Positions 24,954 to 33,017 of a stretch of DNA of 64,000 bases are shown in pieces. Within the stretch, counting starts at the first letter, position 1, and each line of letters starts with the position of its first letter. Below the pieces are notes generated by a model, which worked only from the letters and a program-made list of their open reading frames with translations, did no database searches and was not told the DNA's origin. Source of the DNA: Alistipes sp. (GTDB lineage: Bacteria > Bacteroidota > Bacteroidia > Bacteroidales > Rikenellaceae); NCBI GenBank assembly GCA_022511345.1, contig JAFLRR010000013.1, positions 1-64,000 of the forward strand. Direction: 5' to 3'. Position numbers and translations under genes: made by a program.

Positions 24954-25988
24954 ATGAAGAAACTGCTACTTTCCGGACTGCTCGCGGTGATATTCGCCGC
25001 CTGTCTGGCGCAGAAACCTCACACGGTGGTCTTTTACAACCTCGAAAACCTATTCGACACGATAAACGACCCCGATATAAACGACGATGAATTCCTGCCC
25101 GACAGCCCCCGCCGCTGGAACACGGCAAAGTACGAGAAGAAACTCTCGAACATCGAACGCGTGCTGTTCGATATCGCCAAGCAGAACAAGGCTTTCCCCA
25201 CGGTCATAGGAGTGTCGGAAATCGAGAACCGAACGGTGCTCGAGGACCTGCTCGCCCAGCCCGACATGGCAAAGGGCAACTACCGCATCGTGCACTATGA
25301 CTCGCCCGACGCACGCGGTGTAGACTGCGCATTCTTCTACCGCCCCGACAGGTTCGAGTACGAGGGCAGCGAGGCCATAAAGTTCGTAATGCCCGGACAG
25401 CCCAACTTCCGCACGCGCGACCTGGTGACGATGTGGGGCAAAATCGACGGCGAGCCCTTCTTCTTCCTCGTGTCGCACTGGCCTTCGCGCCTGGGCGGCA
25501 AGGAGGCCTCGGCTCCCAAGCGAATGGCCGCAGCTATGCAGTGCCGCCACATTGCCGACTCGGTGCGCGCGGCCAATCCCGCAGTGAAGGTGGTAATCAT
25601 GGGCGACCTGAACGACGACGCGACCGACGAGAGCATAACCGAGGGAGTGGGCGCCGTGGGCAAAATCAAGAACCTGAACGAGCATTACAACATGTTCAAC
25701 CCCTTCATCGAGATGCTGCGCGCAGGACACGGAACGCTCGCATATCAGGACGAGTGGAACCTGTTCGACAACATAATCGTGTCGGAGAACCTGGCGACGG
25801 GCTCGACCGGCGAGCTGAAGATAAAGCGCAGCGACAACTCGAAATTCTACGGCCACATTTTCCGCCGCCCCTACATGCTGCAGCGCGAAGGCCAGTACAA
25901 GGGATATCCCCTGCGAACGTTCGTCGGAACCAATTTCCAGTCCGGATATTCGGACCACCTGCCCGTGTATATCAACATCGACAAATAA
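24954..25988 (+). CDS. Secreted endonuclease/exonuclease/phosphatase family protein
   Basis: A 344-residue protein with a signal peptide (MKKLLLSGLLAVIFAAC), perhaps lipidated at Cys17. The EEP fold is clear: VVFYNLENLFD (Asn/Glu region), VIGVSEIENR (catalytic Glu), FFFLVSHWPSRLGG (His), VVIMGDLNDDATDE (Asp-x-Asn) and the final SGYSDHLPVYI (Asp-His pair). All key residues are present. EEP enzymes hydrolyse phosphodiester bonds in nucleic acids or phospholipids; the neighbouring NUC1 enzyme and OB-fold proteins favour nucleic acid here. It ends 16 bp before the TonB-dependent receptor gene, so they are probably in one transcript. A nucleotide-phosphate phosphatase role is an alternative. Confidence 0.87.
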   Translation: MKKLLLSGLLAVIFAACLAQKPHTVVFYNLENLFDTINDPDINDDEFLPDSPRRWNTAKYEKKLSNIERVLFDIAKQNKAFPTVIGVSEIENRTVLEDLLAQPDMAKGNYRIVHYDSPDARGVDCAFFYRPDRFEYEGSEAIKFVMPGQPNFRTRDLVTMWGKIDGEPFFFLVSHWPSRLGGKEASAPKRMAAAMQCRHIADSVRAANPAVKVVIMGDLNDDATDESITEGVGAVGKIKNLNEHYNMFNPFIEMLRAGHGTLAYQDEWNLFDNIIVSENLATGSTGELKIKRSDNSKFYGHIFRRPYMLQREGQYKGYPLRTFVGTNFQSGYSDHLPVYINIDK

Positions 25989-26004
25989 TATTCAAAATAC
26001 CTCT

Positions 26005-28824
26005 ATGAAACTCAAATCTCTACTTGTATTGATGCTCGCTCTCGCGACGTCGGCGGTCTGGGCCCAGACCCCGGGCGGCGTGACGGGTAAGGTCGTGTCG
26101 CGAAACGGTCGCGAGGCCCTGGGCAACGTTACGGTGACCGTCGCTCAGACGGGTCAGTCCGTGGTGACGGACAAGGACGGAAACTTCAAGCTCGAAAATC
26201 TGCCGCAGGGCGACTACTCGCTCTCATTCTCGGCTCCCGAGTTCGAGAACCTCGACATCAAGGTGCGCGTGGACAAGGGCGTGAAGAATATCAACTCGGT
26301 GGTCATAATCCCCGCAGTGGGCGTGGATACCGTCGACGACTCTATTTTCGCCGAACTCGACACCGACGCCGAGTCGGACGGCCAGGCGCTGCCCTCGTCG
26401 CTCTCCTCGTCGAAGGACCTGTTCAACAACATCGCCTCGTATAAGTTCAGCGAAATGCGTTTCAATGTCCGCGGATATGACTCGCAGTATACGAACGTGA
26501 ACCTGAACGGAATACGATTCAACGACGCTCTGACCGGATACGGCCCCTGGTCGCTGTGGAGCGGTCTGAACGACGCCACCAGAAACCAGGAGAATGTGGC
26601 CGGTCTGGAGATGACCGACTACGGCTTAGGCGGAATCGGCGGCCAGACCAACATCAACGCCCGCGCCTCGCAGATGCGCAAGGGTTTCCGCGCCAGCTTC
26701 GTGAACGCAAACCAGATGTACCGCTTCCGCGTGATGCTCTCCTATGCATCGGGCGCGCTGGACAACGGCTGGTCGTATGCGTTCTCGTTCTCGACGCGAC
26801 AGGGCGGCAACTCCTATGTCGACGGAGTCTATTACAACTCCTATGCTTACTTCGCTTCGGTCGAGAAGCTCTTCGGCACGGACCACCGTCTGGCGCTGAC
26901 CTTCATGGCTGCTCCCACCGAGCGCGGTGCGCAGCAGGCTTCGACCCAGGAGGCTTATGCAATGTTCGGCAACAACTACTACAACCCCAACGTGGGCTAC
27001 CAGAACGGCGTGCTGCGCAACAGCCGCGTGCGCGACTCGCATGAGCCCATCGCGATGCTCAACTACACGTGGGACATATCCGAGCGCACGAGACTCAACG
27101 CCGCAGCGGCGGTTCGCTTCGGCTACAACGGATACTCGGCACTGACGTGGAACGACGGCGTGGACCCGCGCCCCGACTACTACCGCAAACTGCCCTCGTA
27201 TTTCCTCAAGCGCGGCATGCAGGATATCACCGAGTCGGGCCGTCTGGAGTGGATACGCCAGGCGATATACCGCGCACGCAACTGGAATCCATACATCGAC
27301 TTCGATGACATGATTCGCAGCAACTACGACTACCGCGACCTGGCTGCCGAGCAGGACAACCCGGCTCTCGAGGGCAAGTCGCGCTCGAACTACATGATCG
27401 AGGAGCGCCACACCGACCAGGTGGACTTCAACTTTGCGGCTAACATCTCGCACGAAATCAACAACCGCATGCGCATCGTGGCCGGCCTGAGAGCCCGCGT
27501 GAACCGCACCGAGTATTACGACGAGGTCAAGGACCTGCTGGGCGGAAACTACTGGCTGGATGTGGACAAGTTCGCCGAGCGAGACCTCGGATACGATCCG
27601 TTCAGCTACCAGAACGACATGTACTACTACATCACGCACGGACATGCACGCGCAGCCCAGAAGGGCGACAAAATATCCTATGACTACTACGCCAACGTCC
27701 GCGAGGCGCAGCTGTGGGCTCAGTACGGCCTGCATGCCGGCGGATTCTCGATGGGCCTGGGCGCAGAGGTCGGATATACGGCAATGTGGCGCACGGGCCG
27801 TCTGGTCAAGGGTCTCTTCCCGACCAATTCGTACGGTCCCTCCGAGACGCTCGACTACCTGACCTACAACGTCCGCGGAAACTTCGCCTACCGCTTCTCG
27901 GGAGCGCACTCCCTGAGCGCCAACGTGACCATGATGCAGAACGCTCCGACGTTCCAGTCGTCGTTCGTCTCGCCGCGCACCCGCAACGACGCTACGCCCA
28001 ACCTGAAGCCCGAGAAGGTATTCAGCGCCGAACTGACCTACTCGCTCTCGCTGCCGTGGATCAAGGCCCGCCTGTCGGGTTACTACACCACCTTCCAGGA
28101 CCAGTCTAAGGTCATATCGTTCTATGACGATACGCAGTCGTCGTTCACCAACTTCGCAATGTCGGGAATCGACAAGCGCCACTACGGAATGGAGCTGGGC
28201 GTGTCGGTGCCGGTGGTTGCAGGCCTGACGCTCAACGGAGCGCTGAGCCTCGGCGACTACAGCTACACGTCGGACCCCTCGTTCACGCAGATTGTCGACA
28301 ACCGTGCAGAGGTGGTTCTCGAGGATAAGGTGATGTGGAAGGGCATGTATGTCGAGAGCTCGCCCCAGTTCGCAGCCAACGTGGGCCTGAACTACCGCGG
28401 CCCGCGCAACTGGTTCGCTTCGGTCGACTTCAACTACTACGATAACCTCTATCTGTCGATGAACCCCATGTACCGCACGGCTGCCGCCGTGAAGGCCTAT
28501 ATCGAGAATCTGAACATGGAGCACGTGCAGGCGGTATTCGCAATGCGCGGCCAGGAGAAGTTCGATTCCGCTTACACGCTGGGTGCAAGCATCGGCAAGA
28601 ACTGGTACATACAGCGCAAGTACACGCTCGGATTCAGCCTGCAGGTGAACAACATACTCAACGACCGCACCATCCACACGGGCGGTTACGAGCAGATGCG
28701 TCTGAATCGCGTGAGAAAACTCGACAAAAACGGCGCAGCAGCCGATTTCTACGAGCGTTTCGACTCGAAGTATTTCTACATGCTGGGCACCACCTACTAT
28801 CTGAACATCTATTTCCGCTTCTAA
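26005..28824 (+). CDS. TonB-dependent outer-membrane receptor
   Basis: A 939-residue protein. The signal peptide ends VWAQ. A carboxypeptidase-like regulatory domain follows (about 25-105: GKVVSRNGREALGNVTVTV, LPQGDYSLSFSAPEF). The plug (about 130-230) contains FSEMRFNVRGYDSQYTNVNL and GGIGGQTNINARAS. A 22-strand-type barrel makes up the rest, ending in TYYLNIYFRF with the usual terminal Phe. It lacks the long SusC-specific N-terminal features and has no SusD partner in the locus. It would use TonB energy to import a substrate, and the two nucleases just upstream suggest oligonucleotides or nucleosides. It could also serve another ligand released by these enzymes. Confidence 0.88.
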   Translation: MKLKSLLVLMLALATSAVWAQTPGGVTGKVVSRNGREALGNVTVTVAQTGQSVVTDKDGNFKLENLPQGDYSLSFSAPEFENLDIKVRVDKGVKNINSVVIIPAVGVDTVDDSIFAELDTDAESDGQALPSSLSSSKDLFNNIASYKFSEMRFNVRGYDSQYTNVNLNGIRFNDALTGYGPWSLWSGLNDATRNQENVAGLEMTDYGLGGIGGQTNINARASQMRKGFRASFVNANQMYRFRVMLSYASGALDNGWSYAFSFSTRQGGNSYVDGVYYNSYAYFASVEKLFGTDHRLALTFMAAPTERGAQQASTQEAYAMFGNNYYNPNVGYQNGVLRNSRVRDSHEPIAMLNYTWDISERTRLNAAAAVRFGYNGYSALTWNDGVDPRPDYYRKLPSYFLKRGMQDITESGRLEWIRQAIYRARNWNPYIDFDDMIRSNYDYRDLAAEQDNPALEGKSRSNYMIEERHTDQVDFNFAANISHEINNRMRIVAGLRARVNRTEYYDEVKDLLGGNYWLDVDKFAERDLGYDPFSYQNDMYYYITHGHARAAQKGDKISYDYYANVREAQLWAQYGLHAGGFSMGLGAEVGYTAMWRTGRLVKGLFPTNSYGPSETLDYLTYNVRGNFAYRFSGAHSLSANVTMMQNAPTFQSSFVSPRTRNDATPNLKPEKVFSAELTYSLSLPWIKARLSGYYTTFQDQSKVISFYDDTQSSFTNFAMSGIDKRHYGMELGVSVPVVAGLTLNGALSLGDYSYTSDPSFTQIVDNRAEVVLEDKVMWKGMYVESSPQFAANVGLNYRGPRNWFASVDFNYYDNLYLSMNPMYRTAAAVKAYIENLNMEHVQAVFAMRGQEKFDSAYTLGASIGKNWYIQRKYTLGFSLQVNNILNDRTIHTGGYEQMRLNRVRKLDKNGAAADFYERFDSKYFYMLGTTYYLNIYFRF

Positions 28825-28843
28825 GCGTACCGTAAAAACAACT

Positions 28844-30121
28844 ATGACAATGAAAGCATACAAAATATTACTGACGGCTCTGGCCGCTGTTTTGGCGGTA
28901 AGCTGCTACGATGACTACGGCATGCCCGAGCCGTATGTGAAGTACGAGTCGGAGGCGGATTTCGCAGCCGAGACGGGTTTGCGCAAACTCACCATCAAGG
29001 AGGTCAAGGACAAGTTCGAGGAAGCGTCGATGTGGGGCTCGCTCTCGGGCACCGGAACGAACCAGGACTGGGCCAGAACCAAGAGCGTGAAGTTCGGCTA
29101 CCTCTCCTCGACGGAAGAGGGCAGCGACCACGTCAAGGAGTGGCCCGAGGCTGCCGGCTGCTACATCGCCGGAAAGGTGCTCTCGGACGACAAGCAGGGC
29201 AACATCTTCAAGTCGCTCTATATCTACGACGGCACCGCAGCCATCGAAATCAAGCTCACCAACGGCAACTACCTCAAGTACAAGATGGGCAACTGGGTGT
29301 TCATCAAGCTCGACGGCCTCTATCTGGGCAACTACCGCATGATGCTCTCGATAGGCGAGGGCCCCACGGCCTCGATAAACGCCATGGCCGAGGATCGCTT
29401 CTACGCCAACTCGAACATGGAGGACCCTGCGCGCATCCGCGAGCATGTGTTCGTCGGCCCCGAGGATGAGCTCGTCGACGGCGTGGACATCAAGGTCGTG
29501 ACCAAGGACAACTACACGCAGCTGAGCAAGGAGGACTTCGGCCGTCTGATTCGTTTCGAGGGCCTGACGTGCTACTACTCGGGCGTGGAGAACCAGAACG
29601 GAGTGGTCAACAACGTGCTGCGCAACGGCAGTTACGAGCAGATATATCCCAGCTGGATCGATACCAACACCCGCAACCCGGTGGTGTCCAAGCCGTGGTA
29701 CAAGTGGGCCTTCAGCGAGAAGAACATCTTCCTCTACGGTTCGGTCTGCTTCACCTATCTGGACCTGCACAACACCTCGGCTACGCACTACACCTCCGAT
29801 GCGGGAATCTATGTGGTGCGTTCGAGCGGATATTCGCGCTTTGCGGGCAAGCCCGTGCTTCGTGACGGCGCTACGGGCGACATCACGGCAATCTATGCCA
29901 TCTATTCGCAGCAGAGCACCTATCGCGGCGGTTCGAGCGACTATGCAACCTATCAGTTGTCGCTGAATACCATCGACGATATGAATTTCGCCGAGTCGGA
30001 CTATCTGACCGAGGCCGAGGCCGAGGCTCTTACGCCCGACGGCTACGACAAGGACGGCAACTACGATTCGGCCAACGATTCGCACTTCGTGCCGAGCGAG
30101 AACTCCGACGACCGCGAGTAA
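28844..30121 (+). CDS. DUF5689-like OB-fold lipoprotein
   Basis: A 425-residue lipoprotein. Two near starts exist (28844 and 28850); either gives a signal peptide ending LAVSC. The mature part begins YDDYGMPEPYVKYES. Residues about 45-175 form an OB-fold-like unit (LTIKEVKDKFEE, AGCYIAGKVLSDDKQGNIFKS, TAAIEIKLTNGNYLKYKMGN, GLYLGNYRMMLSIGEG), typical of DUF5689. A second beta domain (about 225-345) contains GRLIRFEGLTCYYSG. The acidic C-terminus is probably disordered. DUF5689 proteins are known companions of TonB receptors and secreted nucleases in this phylum, and may take the place of SusD as the surface binder. It is the last gene of the locus and is followed by a strong terminator. Confidence 0.75.
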   Translation: MTMKAYKILLTALAAVLAVSCYDDYGMPEPYVKYESEADFAAETGLRKLTIKEVKDKFEEASMWGSLSGTGTNQDWARTKSVKFGYLSSTEEGSDHVKEWPEAAGCYIAGKVLSDDKQGNIFKSLYIYDGTAAIEIKLTNGNYLKYKMGNWVFIKLDGLYLGNYRMMLSIGEGPTASINAMAEDRFYANSNMEDPARIREHVFVGPEDELVDGVDIKVVTKDNYTQLSKEDFGRLIRFEGLTCYYSGVENQNGVVNNVLRNGSYEQIYPSWIDTNTRNPVVSKPWYKWAFSEKNIFLYGSVCFTYLDLHNTSATHYTSDAGIYVVRSSGYSRFAGKPVLRDGATGDITAIYAIYSQQSTYRGGSSDYATYQLSLNTIDDMNFAESDYLTEAEAEALTPDGYDKDGNYDSANDSHFVPSENSDDRE

Positions 30122-30144
30122 CATCGCAGCCGAAGGCAATGACG

Positions 30145-30186
30145 GCAGCCGCAATCCCTGAAGGGTTGCGGCTGCGCCGTTTTTTT
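30145..30186 (+). terminator. Intrinsic terminator ending the nuclease locus
   Basis: The stem GCAGCCGCAA/TTGCGGCTGC (30145-30154 with 30165-30174) is followed by TTTTTTT at 30180-30186. Confidence 0.88.
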
Positions 30187-30323
30187 GCGGCAGAGGCAGC
30201 ATATGGCAGCATACGGCGGCATACGGATACGGCGGCAGCGGCAGAGTAGCGGCAGGGCCGCGCAATCGTTAAAAAATGTTGATAAGTTTTGTTGCAGAGC
30301 GTCGCCGCAAGTGATAAAATTGG

Positions 30324-30331
30324 TAAATTTG
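30324..30331 (+). promoter_or_regulatory. -7 element before the acyltransferase-parE-parC group
   Basis: TAAATTTG matches the -7 consensus; no clean TTTG lies at the right distance upstream. It places transcription start near 30338, which argues for the ATG at 30363 as the start of the acyltransferase. Confidence 0.45.
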
Positions 30332-30362
30332 CGTGATTGTTAATATGCCTAATTGTGCGATT

Positions 30363-31088
30363 ATGCTGAGCATCATATTTTACATATACACCATCGTGGT
30401 GTGCACCCTGTTTCTGGTGCTCTCGGCGGTGGCTCTGCTGCTGACATTTCCATTCGACAAAGCCCGCCGCACGGTTCATGAGCTCTCGCGTGCGCTGGTG
30501 AGGATATTTTTCGCCACGCCGCCCCTGTGGCGTGCCAAGGTCGAGGGTCTGGAGAATGTCGAGCGCGGCCGCAGCTATGTCATAGTGCTCAACCACCGCA
30601 CCATGGTCGACATCCCGGCGCTCTACTACGTGCCGCTCAACTTCCGCTGGGTGTCCAAGCGCGAAGTCTTCCGCATGCCCTTCATCGGACAGTATCTGCT
30701 GCTGCACGGCGACATATGCATCGACCGCAGCCGCGGCTCGGAGGCCATGGAGCAGCTGCTGCGCGAGGGCCGCAAGTGGATTTCGCGGGGCGTGTCGGTG
30801 GCGATATTCCCCGAGGGCACGCGTTCGAAGGACGGCCAGATTCACCGCTTCAAGGCCGGAGCCTTCACCCTGGCCAAGGAGGCCGGCGTGGAGATACTGC
30901 CCGTGGTGATGGAGGGCACGGCGACGCTGGTGCGCCCTAACGGCATGTGCAACTGGCGCAACAAGCTACGCATCCGCGTGCTGCCCCCGGTGCCGGTGCA
31001 GCGAGTGGTGGAGACCGATTTCAGAGAGCTCTCCGAATCGGTGCGCGACAGCATGGCCGCGGCACTGGCCGAAATACGCAAACAATGA
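30363..31088 (+). CDS. plsC: 1-acyl-sn-glycerol-3-phosphate acyltransferase (PlsC family)
   Basis: A 241-residue membrane enzyme (247 if the ATG at 30345 is used). It transfers an acyl chain to lysophosphatidic acid to make phosphatidic acid. One N-terminal membrane helix is followed by the acyltransferase motifs: VLNHRTMVDIPALY (the HX4D site, His and Asp present), RWVSKREVFRMPFIG, ICIDRSRG, and AIFPEGTRSKDG (the glycerolphosphate-binding EGTR block), then ILPVVMEGT. It belongs to the broad PlsC/LpxM-like group, so a role in another acyl transfer cannot be excluded. The parE gene begins 12 bp after its stop, so they are probably co-transcribed. Confidence 0.85.
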   Translation: MLSIIFYIYTIVVCTLFLVLSAVALLLTFPFDKARRTVHELSRALVRIFFATPPLWRAKVEGLENVERGRSYVIVLNHRTMVDIPALYYVPLNFRWVSKREVFRMPFIGQYLLLHGDICIDRSRGSEAMEQLLREGRKWISRGVSVAIFPEGTRSKDGQIHRFKAGAFTLAKEAGVEILPVVMEGTATLVRPNGMCNWRNKLRIRVLPPVPVQRVVETDFRELSESVRDSMAAALAEIRKQ

Positions 31089-31100
31089 AAAATTTGAGTT

Positions 31101-32966
31101 ATGGCGGAACTCCCGGTAAATAACATCAGCAACTATGGCGACGACGACATCGTCACCCTCTCCCCGCGCGAGCACATACGCCTGCGCCCCGGAATGTATA
31201 TAGGCAAGCTGGGCGACGGCTCGCAGGCCGACGACGGAATCTATGTGCTCATAAAGGAGGTCGTGGACAACTCGGTCGACGAGTTCATCATGGGTGCCGG
31301 CCGGCAGGTCGACATTACCGTCGAGGACAATGTGGTCACGGTGCGCGACTACGGCCGCGGAATACCTCTCAACTCGCTCGCGGCAGCCGTCAGCGAGATG
31401 AACACCGGCGGAAAGTACGGCGGCTCGGCATTCAAGAAGACGGTGGGTCTGAACGGCGTGGGCGTCAAGGCCGTGAATATGCTCTCGAGCGAGTTTACGG
31501 CCCGCTCGGTGCGCGACGGCGAGGCCCGCACGGTGACATTCTCGAAGGGCCTGGAGCTGAGCGACCGCCGCGAGAGCGGTGTCAGCGAGAAGAACGGCAC
31601 GATGGTGTCGTTCCGCGTCGACGAGGATGTCTTCGGCAACTACTCCTACAACATGGAGTATGTCGAGCAGTTGGTCAAGAACTACTCCTACCTGAATCTG
31701 GGCCTGACATTCAAGCTCAACGGCAAGACATACGTTTCAAAGAACGGACTGCTGGACCTGCTGAACGAGCAGATGAGCGAGGAGCCGTTGTATCCGCCGA
31801 TTCACCTCTCGGGCGACGACATAGAGGTGGTCATAGCGCACGGAACGGGCTACGGCGAGAGCTATTTCTCGTTCGTCAACGGCCAGTACACCTCGCAGGG
31901 CGGTACGCACCAGTCGGCTTTCCGCGAGGCCATAGCCGCCACGGTCAAGGAGTTCTACCACAAGGACTACGACCCCTCGGACATACGCACCTCGATAATT
32001 GCGGCCGTGTCGGTCAAGGTGACCGACCCGGTGTTCGAGTCGCAGACCAAAATCAAGCTCGGCTCCAAGGAGATAGAGCCCGGAGTGTCGATGCGCAAGT
32101 TCGTGATGGACTTCCTGGGCAAGCACCTCGACGACTACCTGCACAAGCACCCCGAAACGGCCCAGATACTGCAGAAGAAGATTGTCGAGAACGAGAAGGA
32201 GCGCAAGGCAATATCGGGCATACAGAAGAAGGCCCGCGAGACAGCCAAGAAGGTTTCGCTCAACAACCGCAAGCTGCGCGACTGCAAGGTCCACTTTACG
32301 GACCGCAGCGATGCCGCCGAGCAGACCATGATATTCATCACCGAGGGTAATTCGGCATCGGGTTCCATCACCAAGAGCCGCGACCCCAAGACGCAGGCCG
32401 TATTCTCGCTGCGCGGCAAGCCGCTCAACTGCTTCGGGCTGACCAAAAAGGTGGTCTACGAGAACGAGGAGTTCAACCTGCTGCAGGCAGCGCTGAACAT
32501 CGAGGAGGATATGGACAACCTGCGCTACAACAAGGTCATCATAGCCACCGATGCCGACGTGGACGGCATGCACATACGTCTGCTGATGCTGACCTTCTTC
32601 CTGCAGTTCTTCCCCGAGGTAATCCGCCGCGGACACCTCTACGTGCTGCAGACGCCGCTGTTCCGCGTGCGCAACAAGAAGGAGACCATCTACTGCTACT
32701 CGGAGGAGGAGCGGCAGAAGGCCGTCGCCAAGTGCGGCGCGGCGGCCGAGATTACGCGATTCAAAGGTCTGGGCGAGATTTCGCCCGACGAGTTCCGCGG
32801 ATTCATCGGCGAGCAGATGCGGCTGGACAAGGTGCGCCTGACGAAGGACGACCCGATACACGACATGCTGGAGTTCTATATGGGCAAGAACACCTTCGAA
32901 CGCCAGGGTTTCATCATCGGCAACCTGCGCATCGAGGAGGATTTGGTGGAACAGGACCTGAATTAA
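31101..32966 (+). CDS. parE: DNA topoisomerase IV subunit B
   Basis: A 621-residue ATPase subunit of topoisomerase IV, which unlinks daughter chromosomes together with ParC. The GHKL ATP site is intact ([38 protein letters not shown]). The transducer region has [22 protein letters not shown]. The TOPRIM part contains [28 protein letters not shown] and RFKGLGE. In most type IIA enzymes the first motif is EGDS; here Asn417 replaces the Asp. The length fits ParE, which lacks the GyrB insert. The parC gene follows after 51 bp, which supports ParE over GyrB. Confidence 0.93.
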   Translation: MAELPVNNISNYGDDDIVTLSPREHIRLRPGMYIGKLGDGSQADDGIYVLIKEVVDNSVDEFIMGAGRQVDITVEDNVVTVRDYGRGIPLNSLAAAVSEMNTGGKYGGSAFKKTVGLNGVGVKAVNMLSSEFTARSVRDGEARTVTFSKGLELSDRRESGVSEKNGTMVSFRVDEDVFGNYSYNMEYVEQLVKNYSYLNLGLTFKLNGKTYVSKNGLLDLLNEQMSEEPLYPPIHLSGDDIEVVIAHGTGYGESYFSFVNGQYTSQGGTHQSAFREAIAATVKEFYHKDYDPSDIRTSIIAAVSVKVTDPVFESQTKIKLGSKEIEPGVSMRKFVMDFLGKHLDDYLHKHPETAQILQKKIVENEKERKAISGIQKKARETAKKVSLNNRKLRDCKVHFTDRSDAAEQTMIFITEGNSASGSITKSRDPKTQAVFSLRGKPLNCFGLTKKVVYENEEFNLLQAALNIEEDMDNLRYNKVIIATDADVDGMHIRLLMLTFFLQFFPEVIRRGHLYVLQTPLFRVRNKKETIYCYSEEERQKAVAKCGAAAEITRFKGLGEISPDEFRGFIGEQMRLDKVRLTKDDPIHDMLEFYMGKNTFERQGFIIGNLRIEEDLVEQDLN

Positions 32967-32994
32967 ATTCAAGATTCAAAATTCAAGATTCAAA
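32967..32994. repeat. Two 14-bp direct repeats in the parE-parC gap
   Basis: ATTCAAGATTCAAA is present twice in tandem at 32967-32980 and 32981-32994. Each copy is itself two near-identical 7-mers. It directly follows the parE stop codon. Confidence 0.8.
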
Positions 32995-33017
32995 ATTGTT
33001 GATACACCGAATTTTGT

